Shown here one piece after another: positions 15,448 to 24,315 of a DNA stretch of 35,700 nt. The position numbers and the translations under genes were made by a program. Source of the DNA: Chitinispirillaceae bacterium (GTDB taxonomy: Bacteria > Fibrobacterota > Chitinivibrionia > Chitinivibrionales > Chitinispirillaceae); contig JAFGIW010000139.1 in the NCBI GenBank assembly GCA_016929415.1, positions 1-35,700 on the forward strand, in the 5' to 3' direction. Within the stretch, counting starts at the first letter, position 1; each line of letters begins with the position of its first letter. The notes beneath the pieces were generated by a model. The model searched no databases. It saw only the letters and a list, made by a program, of their open reading frames with translations, and was not told where the DNA came from.

Positions 15448-17106
15448 TCAAGGATGCATCGTCGTCGAAAGTTCGTTACGGCGTCGCTGCGCGTAAACGC
15501 ACGCGGGTTCTTTCGGTTTCATCGAACACTTCGAAAACTCAAGATAAAAATCCCATGCCTTGATGGCCTCGACAAGCAGCGCCTGGTTTTGCTCGTCCTG
15601 AGTAAACCGTCCGTCGATTGCGCACGCGCTGTAATACAATATTTCGCTTTTGGAATCGTTGGTCTGCGGGATCACCGAACCGGCGGTTGACTTGAGCGCG
15701 CTTTCGAGACGCTCCTGCGCCTCTTTGAAAAGGGAAAGGTGGAAATAGGTGCGGCCGAGGTACGCGTCGATCGTCGGATCGCTGTACTGGCTTTTGAGCG
15801 CCTCGAGTATTTTTCGCGCTTTTGTATAGTCATCCTGGTATTTGATCATGATCGCCGCCATGCGCACCTGCGCTTCAAGATATTCGTTGGCAAGCCCGCC
15901 CTTTTCGATGGAGGGTACCATTTTGTAAAGACGTACGGCGTCTTCCCAGAGTTCCTTGCCTTCGGCGCTCCTGCCCTGCTCGAGGAGGGGAACTGACGCC
16001 GATTCGGCGAAATTGACCGGTGTAAGGTCGACGAAAAAGCTCCGGTAGAGCGCAATGCCCGAAAACGCCGTCGCGATGAGTGAGAAGAAGAGCGCGACAG
16101 TGCCGAAGTGCCTTTTCATGGAAAAAGGGATAAAGACCCGTTTCCCGGTACCCCACGTTTCGTAGGAATGGATGCAGTGCTGCAGCGCCTCGACGATCCC
16201 CTTGGCGGACGAGGGCCGGTGGTCGGGGTCTTTGGAAAGCAGCCGGTCGATGAGTTCCTCGGTGAGCGGGGAGATGGTCTTGCGCAGGTGCCGCACGCGG
16301 GTATACTTGCAGCTCTTGATCCGTCCGATCAGTTCGGTGAGCGTGGTGGCGGAGAAGGGGCGCACGCCGGTCGCAAGTTCATAAAGAACGATCCCGAGGG
16401 AGAAGAAGTCGCTCCGGGCGTCGAGCGGAGCATCGCTTATCTGCTCCGGCGACATGTAGTGAAATGTCCCCACGATCATTCCCTGCATGGTGTTCGACGT
16501 GATGTTGAGCGGCTTGGCGGCGCCGAAGTCCATCAGCTTGACGAGTTTGTTGTTTGTCAACATTATGTTTTCCGGCTTGATGTCTCGGTGCAGGATGCCG
16601 CATATTTCTCCGCCCCCGCCGCTCTGAATGCGGACGTTATGCGCATACTCGAGGGCGCTTGCCAGTTGCGCCGCGATGCCGAGGATCTCCCGTTCGGTTA
16701 TTTTCGGATTGGCGCGGATGTACTCTCTGAGGGTCTGGCCTTCAATATACTCCATTTCAATATAGAAAAAACCGTTGACCTGCCCGGTATCGAACACGCG
16801 TAATATGTTCGGATGATCGAACCGGGCAACGAGCTGGGCCTCCTGCCTGAAACGGACGAAGTACTCCTCATCTTCGGTAAATGCCGGTTTTAAAATTTTT
16901 ACGACGCGGTTCAGATCGAAGCGCAAATTGTGCGCCTGATAAATCAGCGCGGTTCCGCCCTCATTCATTTTTTTAAGGATTTCGCAATTACCGATGGTTT
17001 TCCCGACGAACTGGTCCGACTGGCGTGAGGATGGAAACATATTTTTCGTTGAACCGTTGGCCGACCCTTTATAATCCCATTCGGTGTTCTTTTTTGTTTC
17101 CTGCAT
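15448..17106 (-). CDS. Membrane Hanks-type Ser/Thr protein kinase with TPR tail
   Basis: The 552-residue protein has a kinase domain at about 38-310. The glycine loop is MNEGGTALIY (47-56), the catalytic lysine K70 is in VVKILKP, HRDIKPEN is at 173-180 with D175, DFG at 193-195, and the activation segment ends at MSPEQ (218-222). One membrane span (about 334-355) leads to an extracytoplasmic region of about 195 residues with TPR-like helices (about 375-500). An insert of about 10 residues rich in Gly (QSGGGGEICG) precedes HRD, where most kinases have a tight turn. It starts two bases after the mutase stop, with GGAG six bases upstream, and is followed by the propeller gene. The extracellular TPRs may bind a partner such as that protein. 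Confidence 0.93.
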   Translation of the reverse strand: MQETKKNTEWDYKGSANGSTKNMFPSSRQSDQFVGKTIGNCEILKKMNEGGTALIYQAHNLRFDLNRVVKILKPAFTEDEEYFVRFRQEAQLVARFDHPNILRVFDTGQVNGFFYIEMEYIEGQTLREYIRANPKITEREILGIAAQLASALEYAHNVRIQSGGGGEICGILHRDIKPENIMLTNNKLVKLMDFGAAKPLNITSNTMQGMIVGTFHYMSPEQISDAPLDARSDFFSLGIVLYELATGVRPFSATTLTELIGRIKSCKYTRVRHLRKTISPLTEELIDRLLSKDPDHRPSSAKGIVEALQHCIHSYETWGTGKRVFIPFSMKRHFGTVALFFSLIATAFSGIALYRSFFVDLTPVNFAESASVPLLEQGRSAEGKELWEDAVRLYKMVPSIEKGGLANEYLEAQVRMAAIMIKYQDDYTKARKILEALKSQYSDPTIDAYLGRTYFHLSLFKEAQERLESALKSTAGSVIPQTNDSKSEILYYSACAIDGRFTQDEQNQALLVEAIKAWDFYLEFSKCSMKPKEPACVYAQRRRNELSTTMHP

Positions 17107-17107
17107 C

Positions 17108-18865
17108 TCAGGCTCCGGCTATCAATTTGTTAAGTGCGTCGGAAATCGAGTCGACCCTGGTTCCGACTTCCCGCCGGGCACGCTCCTGAGGAGTGTTCGG
17201 TCGACTGCGGCATGAGGCATAAAACTTTATTTTCGGTTCTGTCCCAGAGGGACGTGCGGTAATGATACTGTCATCCTCAAGAAGAAACTGTATCACATTT
17301 GACGACGGAAGTGTAATATCTTTTTCTGTTTTTCCTTCGGGAAGGCAGCGTGTTATATGGTCACGGAAGTCTTTAATGCAGACCACACGGATACCTGCAA
17401 TGGAACCGGGCGGCGCAGTACGGAGACGTTCCATGAGCGATTGCATCGTCCGGAGGCCTGACTGGCCTTCAAAATATTTATTGATCTGCGTCTCCTGAAA
17501 ATAACCGTGCCGCTGCCAGAGAAGATTGAGCTGATCGAAAAGCGTGCGTCCCTCAAGACGATGATAAAGCGCCATTTCCACCGCCATCGCGGCGGCGGAG
17601 ACTGCATCCTTGTCGCGTACCTGTGTGTTGACCAGATAGCCGTAGCTCTCCTCCCCCCCCACTACATACGAAGGTCCGTCGGCCCGGGATTCAAATTCCC
17701 TGATTTTTTCACCGATGTATTTGAACCCGGTGAGGGTATCGATACATGCTGCACCGTACGACTGCGCGATCAGACGCTGAAGTTCGGTGGTGACGATCGT
17801 TTTGATGAGCACCGGATTGCGCGGCATGGTGCCCCGTTCGGTGCGGGAGCTCAGGATATAGTCGGCCAGCAGGGCGCCGAGCTGATTTCCGGTAATAAGT
17901 GTAAATCCACCGCCGTCCGGCGCCGCGATTCCGAGCCGGTCGGCGTCGGGATCGGTACCCATGACGAGGTCGGCGCCCGTTTTCCCGGCGAGTTCGAGCG
18001 CCAGCCGCATCGCCGGCGGCTCTTCGGGGTTTGGTTTTTCGACGGTCGGGAAGGCGCCGTCGGGATCCTTCTGCTGCGGAACGAAAATGACGTCGACTCC
18101 CATTTCGCGCAGCGACCGCTCAACCGGCATCGCGCCCGACCCGTGCAGCGGCGTGTAAACCACCTTGAAATCACGGCCGTGCTTCAGCATCAGTTCGGGC
18201 CGTAGCGAACACCCCTTTACCATTGCAACGAACGCGTCGTCGACCTCGCGGTCGATCATCCGCAGAAGCCCGCGGGCGATCGCCTCATCCCGATCCATCG
18301 CGTGCGGTGTGCCATTGACATTTCTCACTTCATTGATGATCGCCGTATCGTTCGGGGCAACGATCTGCGCGCCGTCGCTCCAGTACACTTTATAGCCGTT
18401 ATATTCGGCCGGATTATGGCTTGCGGTTACGACGATTCCGGCGGTTGCCTTGAGCAGCCGTACGGCAAACGACAGCTCCGGGGTAGGCCGCAATCCGGTA
18501 AAAAGAAACGTGCGGATACTGTTTCCGCAGAGTACCCGCGCAGCCTCCAGGGCGAAGAGGTCTGAATAGTGACGGGAGTCGTAGGCGATAACGACGGAAC
18601 CGTTCTTTTTGCCGACCGCTTTGTTGATATAATTGGCCAGCCCCTGGGTGGTGCGCCGTACGATGAAGGAGTTCATCCGGTTATATCCGCCGCCGATCAC
18701 TCCCCGCAGGCCGCCCGTCCCGAACTCAAGATCGGTGTAGAAACGGTCATTGAGTTCGTCAAGATCGTTTTCCCCGATCAGGGCCTCAACTTGACTGCGG
18801 AAAATATCATTCTCTTCGTTGATACTATATTCGCGCGCTTTGGCGATTATTTCTTCGGAATTCAT
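17108..18865 (-). CDS. pgcA: Phosphoglucomutase/phosphopentomutase family (PgcA/PGM2-like)
   Basis: The 585-residue alpha-D-phosphohexomutase is of the long PgcA/PGM2 type. Landmarks are the active-site phosphoserine loop TASHNPAEYNGYK (S149), the metal loop GTDPDADR (303-310), the sugar-binding loop GGEESYGY (403-410) and the phosphate-binding RPSGTEPKIKFY near the C-terminus. The enzyme interconverts glucose-1- and glucose-6-phosphate (some members act on pentose phosphates), feeding UDP-glucose, glycogen or envelope sugars. GGAG lies 11 bases before the ATG at 18865. It is the first gene of an apparent operon with a membrane Ser/Thr kinase, which is unusual company for a metabolic mutase. 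Confidence 0.95.
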   Translation of the reverse strand: MNSEEIIAKAREYSINEENDIFRSQVEALIGENDLDELNDRFYTDLEFGTGGLRGVIGGGYNRMNSFIVRRTTQGLANYINKAVGKKNGSVVIAYDSRHYSDLFALEAARVLCGNSIRTFLFTGLRPTPELSFAVRLLKATAGIVVTASHNPAEYNGYKVYWSDGAQIVAPNDTAIINEVRNVNGTPHAMDRDEAIARGLLRMIDREVDDAFVAMVKGCSLRPELMLKHGRDFKVVYTPLHGSGAMPVERSLREMGVDVIFVPQQKDPDGAFPTVEKPNPEEPPAMRLALELAGKTGADLVMGTDPDADRLGIAAPDGGGFTLITGNQLGALLADYILSSRTERGTMPRNPVLIKTIVTTELQRLIAQSYGAACIDTLTGFKYIGEKIREFESRADGPSYVVGGEESYGYLVNTQVRDKDAVSAAAMAVEMALYHRLEGRTLFDQLNLLWQRHGYFQETQINKYFEGQSGLRTMQSLMERLRTAPPGSIAGIRVVCIKDFRDHITRCLPEGKTEKDITLPSSNVIQFLLEDDSIITARPSGTEPKIKFYASCRSRPNTPQERARREVGTRVDSISDALNKLIAGA

Positions 18866-19178
18866 TAGGTAAAATACTCCATGAAGATCGGCTGATAATG
18901 AAGACCCCTTTCACATTTCGGCAAAATTCAGGTCTATAAAATAGTGAATGGTAATAAGGAGTAAACAGGGATAACCGCAATTTGAAGGAATTATCTCCTT
19001 ATCCCGGATTATTCATAAACTTTTCTACTGCGGCGCTGGACTGCCCGTCATCTCGGGCCGTCCTCACTTAACGCATCCTCAAAATACTACAAGTATTCCT
19101 GCGGTGCGTTTCGCTGCGGGAGGCCCGATCCAACAGGCATTGCAGCGCCTCGCTACGAAAATTCATGATTAGTCCGGG
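18866..19178. other. Intergenic region mostly occupied by a fold-back element
   Basis: Bases 18866-19002 should hold the promoter of the mutase operon; I cannot define boxes. From 19003 to 19178 the sequence is the MITE-like element listed next. Confidence 0.5.
19003..19178. mobile_element. MITE-like fold-back element (176 bp)
   Basis: The terminal sequences CCCGGATTATTCATAAA (19003 on) and, on the other strand from 19178, CCCGGACTAATCATGAA are near-identical inverted ends. Inside, GGCGCTGGACTGCCC... (19032-19059) pairs with 19122-19149 (21 of 28 positions), and a smaller hairpin surrounds 19071-19112. It has no coding capacity, so it would be a non-autonomous element or a REP-like fold-back. 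Its right end abuts the stop codon of the gene at 19179-19598. A TA flanks both ends, a possible target duplication. Confidence 0.55.
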
Positions 19179-19598
19179 TTAAAAAGAAAACAGCACCACC
19201 GGCACCACCGCCACTACCGCATATCCAGCCGCTACGCCTTTGTCGAGCGCGGCGACGTCTTTATTGACCCCGGCCGACACGGCAAGCCAGATACCCGCGG
19301 CACCGGTTAAAAATCCGGTAAACCGGTGAATGGTACGCCATCGCGAATAATCAGCCGTTTTTCCAAAGAGCGTAAAAGCGCCCACTCCGCTGTTAAAGCC
19401 GATCAACGAAAGGTTGGTGATTGCCGCCGCCGCCGCATTGGCGTCTCCGGTTTGTATAAGCCGGATTGAACTGTAAACGCCCGTTCCCTCGATGATCGGG
19501 ATGGAGATGAGATGTCCGATTGTTTTCCCGTCGAAAGCGTGCGATTTTTCCGACAGGCTTACCATCAAAAATGCAACGAGTAGAATTTTTTTAACCAC
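19179..19598 (-). CDS. Small hypothetical membrane protein
   Basis: A GTG at 19598 (AGGGG four bases upstream) gives a product of 139 residues; the longer frame to 19676 has no ribosome site. A signal-like segment (VKKILLVAFLMVSL) is followed by about three hydrophobic segments rich in Ala, Gly and Val, ending VVAVVPVVLFSF. The stop codon lies exactly at the edge of the adjacent fold-back element, so the natural C-terminus may have been cut or replaced. No family recognised. Confidence 0.65.
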   Translation of the reverse strand: MVKKILLVAFLMVSLSEKSHAFDGKTIGHLISIPIIEGTGVYSSIRLIQTGDANAAAAAITNLSLIGFNSGVGAFTLFGKTADYSRWRTIHRFTGFLTGAAGIWLAVSAGVNKDVAALDKGVAAGYAVVAVVPVVLFSF

Positions 19599-19737
19599 GT
19601 CACCCCTTTTGCAGATATTATTACCAGACCGGGTAAGTTCCTGCTTTAAAAATAGATAGTGCAACTTTATCTGCAACAGGCGGATGGATGGTCGGCCCTC
19701 TTAGTTAAAAGAAATTTTTCTCCGACATCGGAAAGTA

Positions 19738-19866
19738 TTGTATTTTATTCGACCGATTGTCCGCGGCGGCGCTTTCGGCATACTCAACGACACCGTGCAG
19801 GATGGCGGCGACGTCCCTGTCAAACGGATGATTTTTATCGGCGCATCCATGGCAGTAAAAAGTTAA
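19738..19866 (+). CDS. Possible short leader ORF before the radical SAM gene
   Basis: A 42-codon frame from a TTG (GGAAAG just upstream) ends in a TAA that overlaps the ribosome site of the next gene. It reads like protein (GAFGILNDT, then VKRMIFIGASMAVKS) but is too short to judge. It may be a remnant or a leader peptide. Confidence 0.2.
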   Translation: MYFIRPIVRGGAFGILNDTVQDGGDVPVKRMIFIGASMAVKS

Positions 19867-19874
19867 GGTTATTT

Positions 19875-21227
19875 ATGAAAATCAGATGCATTTACCCGCG
19901 ATTCCGCAAATTTCTTGAGGGACACACCGTCCTCGACGGGCTGCTCAAGCGCTATCTTGTCGGCAACTACACCATGCCGCCCTCGCTGGCGATTCCAATC
20001 ATCGCCGCCCTTACCCCTTCCGACATCGAGATCGTGCTTACCGACGATAATATCGGACAGCCGATTGATTACAATGAAAGCGTCAATCTGGTAGCCATAA
20101 GCTGCTTCACCCCGCAGGCGCAGCGTGCCTATGAGATCGCCGATCAGTATCGTCTTCGGGGAACGAAGGTAATTCTCGGCGGAATCCATCCGACCGCTCT
20201 GCCGCAGGAAGCAAAGCAGCATGCCGATGCGGTGTGCGTGGGAGAGGTCGAACCGGTATGGGATGCTATTTTAAAAGATCTCCGCGCCGCGAAGCTGCAA
20301 CCGTTGTACCAAGCCGAAACAGGTACCTATCCGCTTGCGGAATTTCCAATCCCGAAGCGTGAGATATTTCCACAAGACGTTTACGAATGGAATGCCCACC
20401 TCGTGCTCACCACCCGCGGCTGTCCGGTGATGTGCATCGGCTGCCCAATTCCCGGCAAGGAGGGGACGAATGTCCGGCTCCGGCCGGTCGATCATATCAT
20501 CGACGATATCGTGCAGATGCCTTACAAACAGTTCTATTTCGCCGATGATACCGTGATGCTTCCGGGAAAAAAGTATACCAAGTTCCTTTTGAAAATCATG
20601 GAACGGACGGCATCGCTCGACGTGAGCATCTTTCTCGCCTCCACGATGATGATGACCGACGACCCGGCATTTTACCGGCAATTGAAAAAAGGCGGCGTCT
20701 CCTCGATGTACACAATTTTCGGATTCGACCCGGTAACGATCGAACTGTTCAGCAGGAACTGTTCGAGGGAACGGTGGAGGAAATGCATTGATCTGGTGCG
20801 GATGAACGAGGATGTCGGCATTCACTTTTTCGGGTCGTTCGGCATCGGTTTCGATTATCAGGACCGCACCACGGTCGACGAAATCCTGCGGTTTTGCGCC
20901 GAGAGCCGTATCGATCTCGCGGAGTTCTACATCCCCACGCCGTTCCCCGGCACCCCGTTCGGCAAACAGGCGGAAGCTCAGGGCCGCATTCTCCACCGTA
21001 ATTACCATCTGTGGAATCACGGGAATATCGTTTTCAAACCGCGGAACTTTACTGAAGAGGAACTTCTGGAGGATTTCTACCGTCTCTGGAGGGGCTTCTA
21101 CCGGGATAAAAACCCGGGAACCACCCTCAGGACATTCGACATTGCCCTGAATAAAGCACACCCTCAACCGGTCCGGCAGGAGACATGGGAAAACAATTTG
21201 ATGCAGTCATCGTCGGGTCGGGTATAA
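19875..21227 (+). CDS. Cobalamin-binding radical SAM enzyme
   Basis: The 450-residue protein starts at the ATG at 19875 (AAGG seven bases upstream). The N-terminal B12-binding-like domain (about 1-150) contains VNLVAISCFTPQAQRAYEIA and VILGGIHPTALPQEA...GEVE. The radical SAM domain has TTRGCPVMCIGCPIPG, a CX3CX2C cluster motif. Family members use a [4Fe-4S] cluster and SAM, often with cobalamin, for methylations or skeletal changes of lipids, antibiotics or tetrapyrroles. Its last 43 bases overlap the next gene, an FAD oxidoreductase of the phytoene-desaturase type, so the two probably act in one pathway, perhaps on an isoprenoid or polyene lipid. The substrate is unknown. Confidence 0.9.
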   Translation: MKIRCIYPRFRKFLEGHTVLDGLLKRYLVGNYTMPPSLAIPIIAALTPSDIEIVLTDDNIGQPIDYNESVNLVAISCFTPQAQRAYEIADQYRLRGTKVILGGIHPTALPQEAKQHADAVCVGEVEPVWDAILKDLRAAKLQPLYQAETGTYPLAEFPIPKREIFPQDVYEWNAHLVLTTRGCPVMCIGCPIPGKEGTNVRLRPVDHIIDDIVQMPYKQFYFADDTVMLPGKKYTKFLLKIMERTASLDVSIFLASTMMMTDDPAFYRQLKKGGVSSMYTIFGFDPVTIELFSRNCSRERWRKCIDLVRMNEDVGIHFFGSFGIGFDYQDRTTVDEILRFCAESRIDLAEFYIPTPFPGTPFGKQAEAQGRILHRNYHLWNHGNIVFKPRNFTEEELLEDFYRLWRGFYRDKNPGTTLRTFDIALNKAHPQPVRQETWENNLMQSSSGRV

Positions 21228-22666
21228 GCGGCCTTACCTGCGGCGCCTTTCTGGCCCGCGCCGGAATGCGGGTGTGTGTATGTGAACGGCATACCAAAAT
21301 CGGCGGGTATGCTCACAGCTTCAACCGCGGCCGCTACCGTTTTGAATCGGGCATTCATTCGGTACCGCTCGCTCCCAACGGTTTGATTTTTCATCTTTTG
21401 CGTCTGCTCGGCGTCGAATCAGGAATCAAGGCCGTGGAACACGAGGCGATGTATAGTTTTTCGACGGGAAAGGAGACCTACAAGGTCCCGGCGAACCTGG
21501 ACGAAATTGTCGTTCAACTGGCCGCGGATTTTCCCGGCCAGCGCAGTAATATCAGGGCACTTGTCGGTGATATGCGGAAATTTTACGAAACGCTCATTGA
21601 ACCGCTCTTCCATTTTGAAGAGCATTTTGTTGAAAAAAACAACCGATTTATCGCGAAATATTTCAATCACTCCTATAAAAGCCATATCGAACGGTTTATC
21701 ACCGATGAGCGTCTGGTGCGGATCTTGTGCAGTCAATGGCCGTTCTGGGGGATGTCGCCTGAGAATTCACCCACGATTTACTGCGTGCTTGCCTTCTATG
21801 TCCACGCCCTGGAAGGGTCGCACCATATTCCGGGAGGATTTTCAAAACTTGCCGATTCGCTTGCACTGGCCATTACACAGCGTGGTGGAGTCGTTCGCAC
21901 CGGCGCCGAAGTCACCCGCATGAAAACCGAAAAAGAGACGGTTCGATCGGTGATAACCAACAAGGGTGAAGAGATTGAGGCTGATCTTTATGTATCAAAT
22001 ATCAGTCCCTACCTGCTCCACCGTGAAATTATCCCGGAACATTCACGCAATAAATTGTGGCTGCGCCGTCTGAACGGACTGCACCCGTCACTTTCGGCCA
22101 CAGCACTCTATTTCGGATTGCATCACCCGGTCAAATCTCCCGGCGGCGGCGCGCTCGATTTCTGGTTTTCGGAAACCGACTATTCCCGTCTTTTCCGTTC
22201 AATCGTCAATCCAAATTCCAAAGAACCGAACCATCTCGTTTTCCTTCAGATGCTTCAACGCGACGAGGCCCCGAGCATGCTCCTGTTCTCCTTCTGTCGT
22301 GCCGCCCAATCAACCGACAGGCATCAAGAGAAACACCTTTACGCGGAAAAAATGATTACCGCCGCGGATAAACTGATTCCCGGGTTCCGTGATGCAATCG
22401 ATATCATGGAAATCGCCTCACCCGCTACCTTCGAGCGGTTTTCAGGCAACACATCAGGCGCGCTCTATGGCTTTGAAAATACGAAAAATGTCTATGGTGA
22501 AGCTAAAATGCCCAACACAACCTATCTGAAAAACCTTTTTCAAACCGGTCACTGGTGCAAACCCGGCGGAGGCGTCTGGAATGTAATGGAGTGCGGTTAT
22601 ACGGCTGCACAGATCATTCTGCACCGGGGGAAAGGGAAAAAAGGTAAAAACGCGCAGGACCGGTAG
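21185..22666 (+). CDS. Phytoene-desaturase/carotenoid-isomerase-like FAD oxidoreductase
   Basis: The 493-residue flavoprotein has a dinucleotide-binding start DAVIVGSGISGLTCGAFLARAG, E/R-rich strand end VCVCERHTKIGGYAHSF and a C-terminal FAD-contact region (GGGVWNVMECGYTAA). The arrangement matches the CrtI/CrtISO/retinol-saturase superfamily, which acts on polyene or isoprenoid substrates. It could equally be a general amine-oxidase-like desaturase. AGGAG lies only two bases before the ATG at 21185, and the start lies inside the end of the radical SAM gene, implying translational coupling. The neighbour suggests a two-enzyme modification of a hydrophobic compound. Confidence 0.85.
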   Translation: MGKQFDAVIVGSGISGLTCGAFLARAGMRVCVCERHTKIGGYAHSFNRGRYRFESGIHSVPLAPNGLIFHLLRLLGVESGIKAVEHEAMYSFSTGKETYKVPANLDEIVVQLAADFPGQRSNIRALVGDMRKFYETLIEPLFHFEEHFVEKNNRFIAKYFNHSYKSHIERFITDERLVRILCSQWPFWGMSPENSPTIYCVLAFYVHALEGSHHIPGGFSKLADSLALAITQRGGVVRTGAEVTRMKTEKETVRSVITNKGEEIEADLYVSNISPYLLHREIIPEHSRNKLWLRRLNGLHPSLSATALYFGLHHPVKSPGGGALDFWFSETDYSRLFRSIVNPNSKEPNHLVFLQMLQRDEAPSMLLFSFCRAAQSTDRHQEKHLYAEKMITAADKLIPGFRDAIDIMEIASPATFERFSGNTSGALYGFENTKNVYGEAKMPNTTYLKNLFQTGHWCKPGGGVWNVMECGYTAAQIILHRGKGKKGKNAQDR

Positions 22667-22905
22667 AGTAGATTCTCCCAGTGCTGGTGGTAACTCGAAT
22701 TATTCATATTCCGGGGATACGGTCTATGACACCTCCCTGGGTTGCGGCAGCATCGCGTCGCGGGTCATCTGGGCGACGCGGAGCGCGCGGGTATCGTTGA
22801 CTCCCGAACAGACCCGCCGGAAATCGCGGATGCTCTTTACATAGTCGCGTCCGGGCATCGGGTGCGAAGCGTATCGAGATGCCCGGTGGGATAGGGAGAA
22901 ACCGC
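22667..22905. other. Convergent intergenic stretch with gene-like remnant
   Basis: Between two convergent genes lies a minus-strand frame (about 22724-22861) with codon use like the neighbouring genes (MPGRDYVKSIRDFRRV, then ALRVAQMTRDAMLPQP). It has no ribosome site or full-length context, so it may be the end of a lost gene. A 9-bp inverted repeat ccgggcatc/gatgcccgg (22851-22859 with 22878-22886) is a likely dispersed palindrome. Confidence 0.35.
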
Positions 22906-24042
22906 CTATCTCCTCAAGACCTCCACGATCCGCTCGCTTGCCTTTCCATCCCACAGGTCGGGAATGCGGCCTGCTTTCCACTTTCCCCGCAGCATCTTCT
23001 GTGCAAGAGCAATGATGCGGTCGCCATCCGTACCGACCACTTCATTCGAGCCGATCTGCGCGGTGATCGGCCGCTCGGTGGTGGTGCGCATGGTGATGCA
23101 GGGGATTTTAAGCGCGGTTGTCTCCTCCTGCATGCCGCCGCTGTCGGTGATCACTCCCGCGGCATCTTTCCAGAGGTAGAGAAAATCATTGTAGCCGAGC
23201 GGTTCGGTGACGATGATACCCGAATCAATTGAGGTTTTGTTTTGGCTATCCGTATTTAAGAATGACGAAAGACCGAATCGATCGATATTTTTCCGGGTGC
23301 GGGGATGACAGGGGAAAACAACCGGCGCTTTTCGGCCTGTTTCGGCGACCGCCCGCAGCAAACCGGAGAGCGTTTCCCTGTTGTCGACATTCGAGGGGCG
23401 GTGCATGGTCAGGCAGAAAAACTTCTCCGGCAACCTCTTTTTAAGTTCATTTACCGATGGATCGATCAGCCGGTCGCCGTCGGTCGAAATCCGTTCAAGT
23501 TGATAGAAGAGATTGTCGATCATCACATGGCCGACGAAATGTATTGTCTCCTTCGCGTGCCCCTCGCAAAGCAGGTTGGCGGTACCTTCGGGCTCGGTGG
23601 TAAAAAAGATATCGGTTATTGCATCGGTAGTCAGGCGGTTGATCTCCTCGGGCATGGCACGGTCGCGGGAGCGCAAGCCGGCTTCGACATGACAGAGGGT
23701 GATATGCAGCTTTTTCGCGACAAGCCCGGCGGCAATGGTCGAATTGACATCTCCGACAACGAGGACCATGTCTGGTTTCTCCGTCAGGCACACCGCTTCG
23801 AAACGGGTCATGATATTCGCGGTCTGGACCGCATGACTCCCTGAACCGACTTCGAGATTGTAATCAGGCTCCGGAATGCCGAGCGAAGCGAAAAACGTAA
23901 GCGACATGTTCCGGTCGTAATGCTGGCCGGTATGGACGAGAAGGCCGTTAAGTTCATCGGGATAGTGTCCGATTGCCCGCAGTATCGGGGCAATTTTCAT
24001 GAAATTGGGCCGCGCACCGGCAACGAGAAGGATTTTTTTCAT
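22906..24042 (-). CDS. wecB: UDP-N-acetylglucosamine 2-epimerase (non-hydrolysing)
   Basis: The 378-residue GT-B fold enzyme converts UDP-GlcNAc to UDP-ManNAc for polysaccharide or glycan precursors. The family signatures are present: VAGARPNFMKIAP at the start, LVHTGQHYD, VVGDVNSTIA, HVEAGLRS, MPEEINR, LTMHRPSNVDN, FPCHPRT and ITDSGGMQEE. Length is typical (370-380). It stands alone here, convergent with the oxidoreductase gene, with no ManNAc dehydrogenase beside it. Start at 24042 follows a short GAGGG-containing leader. Confidence 0.95.
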   Translation of the reverse strand: MKKILLVAGARPNFMKIAPILRAIGHYPDELNGLLVHTGQHYDRNMSLTFFASLGIPEPDYNLEVGSGSHAVQTANIMTRFEAVCLTEKPDMVLVVGDVNSTIAAGLVAKKLHITLCHVEAGLRSRDRAMPEEINRLTTDAITDIFFTTEPEGTANLLCEGHAKETIHFVGHVMIDNLFYQLERISTDGDRLIDPSVNELKKRLPEKFFCLTMHRPSNVDNRETLSGLLRAVAETGRKAPVVFPCHPRTRKNIDRFGLSSFLNTDSQNKTSIDSGIIVTEPLGYNDFLYLWKDAAGVITDSGGMQEETTALKIPCITMRTTTERPITAQIGSNEVVGTDGDRIIALAQKMLRGKWKAGRIPDLWDGKASERIVEVLRR

Positions 24043-24315
24043 TGTACCCTCGTGATAATTGGTTTTTTGGTTGGATTTTCTGTCAACAAAATAGTTTATG
24101 CTTGATTAAAACGGATGACATACTTCGTTATCTGTTTGTATCAGGGGGCGGAGGACGGGAAGCCGCTACGGCGAAGGCGGGGGGGAATGTACCTAAATTA
24201 AAGGGATACCCGTTTCTATTATAATGTTTTCTTGAGAAAACGGAAAGGGGCCGTCGGACAGAATCGGTTTGTGGTCATGGTTGAAGTGTCGGCCGTTGAG
24301 CAAAGCGATGCGTTG

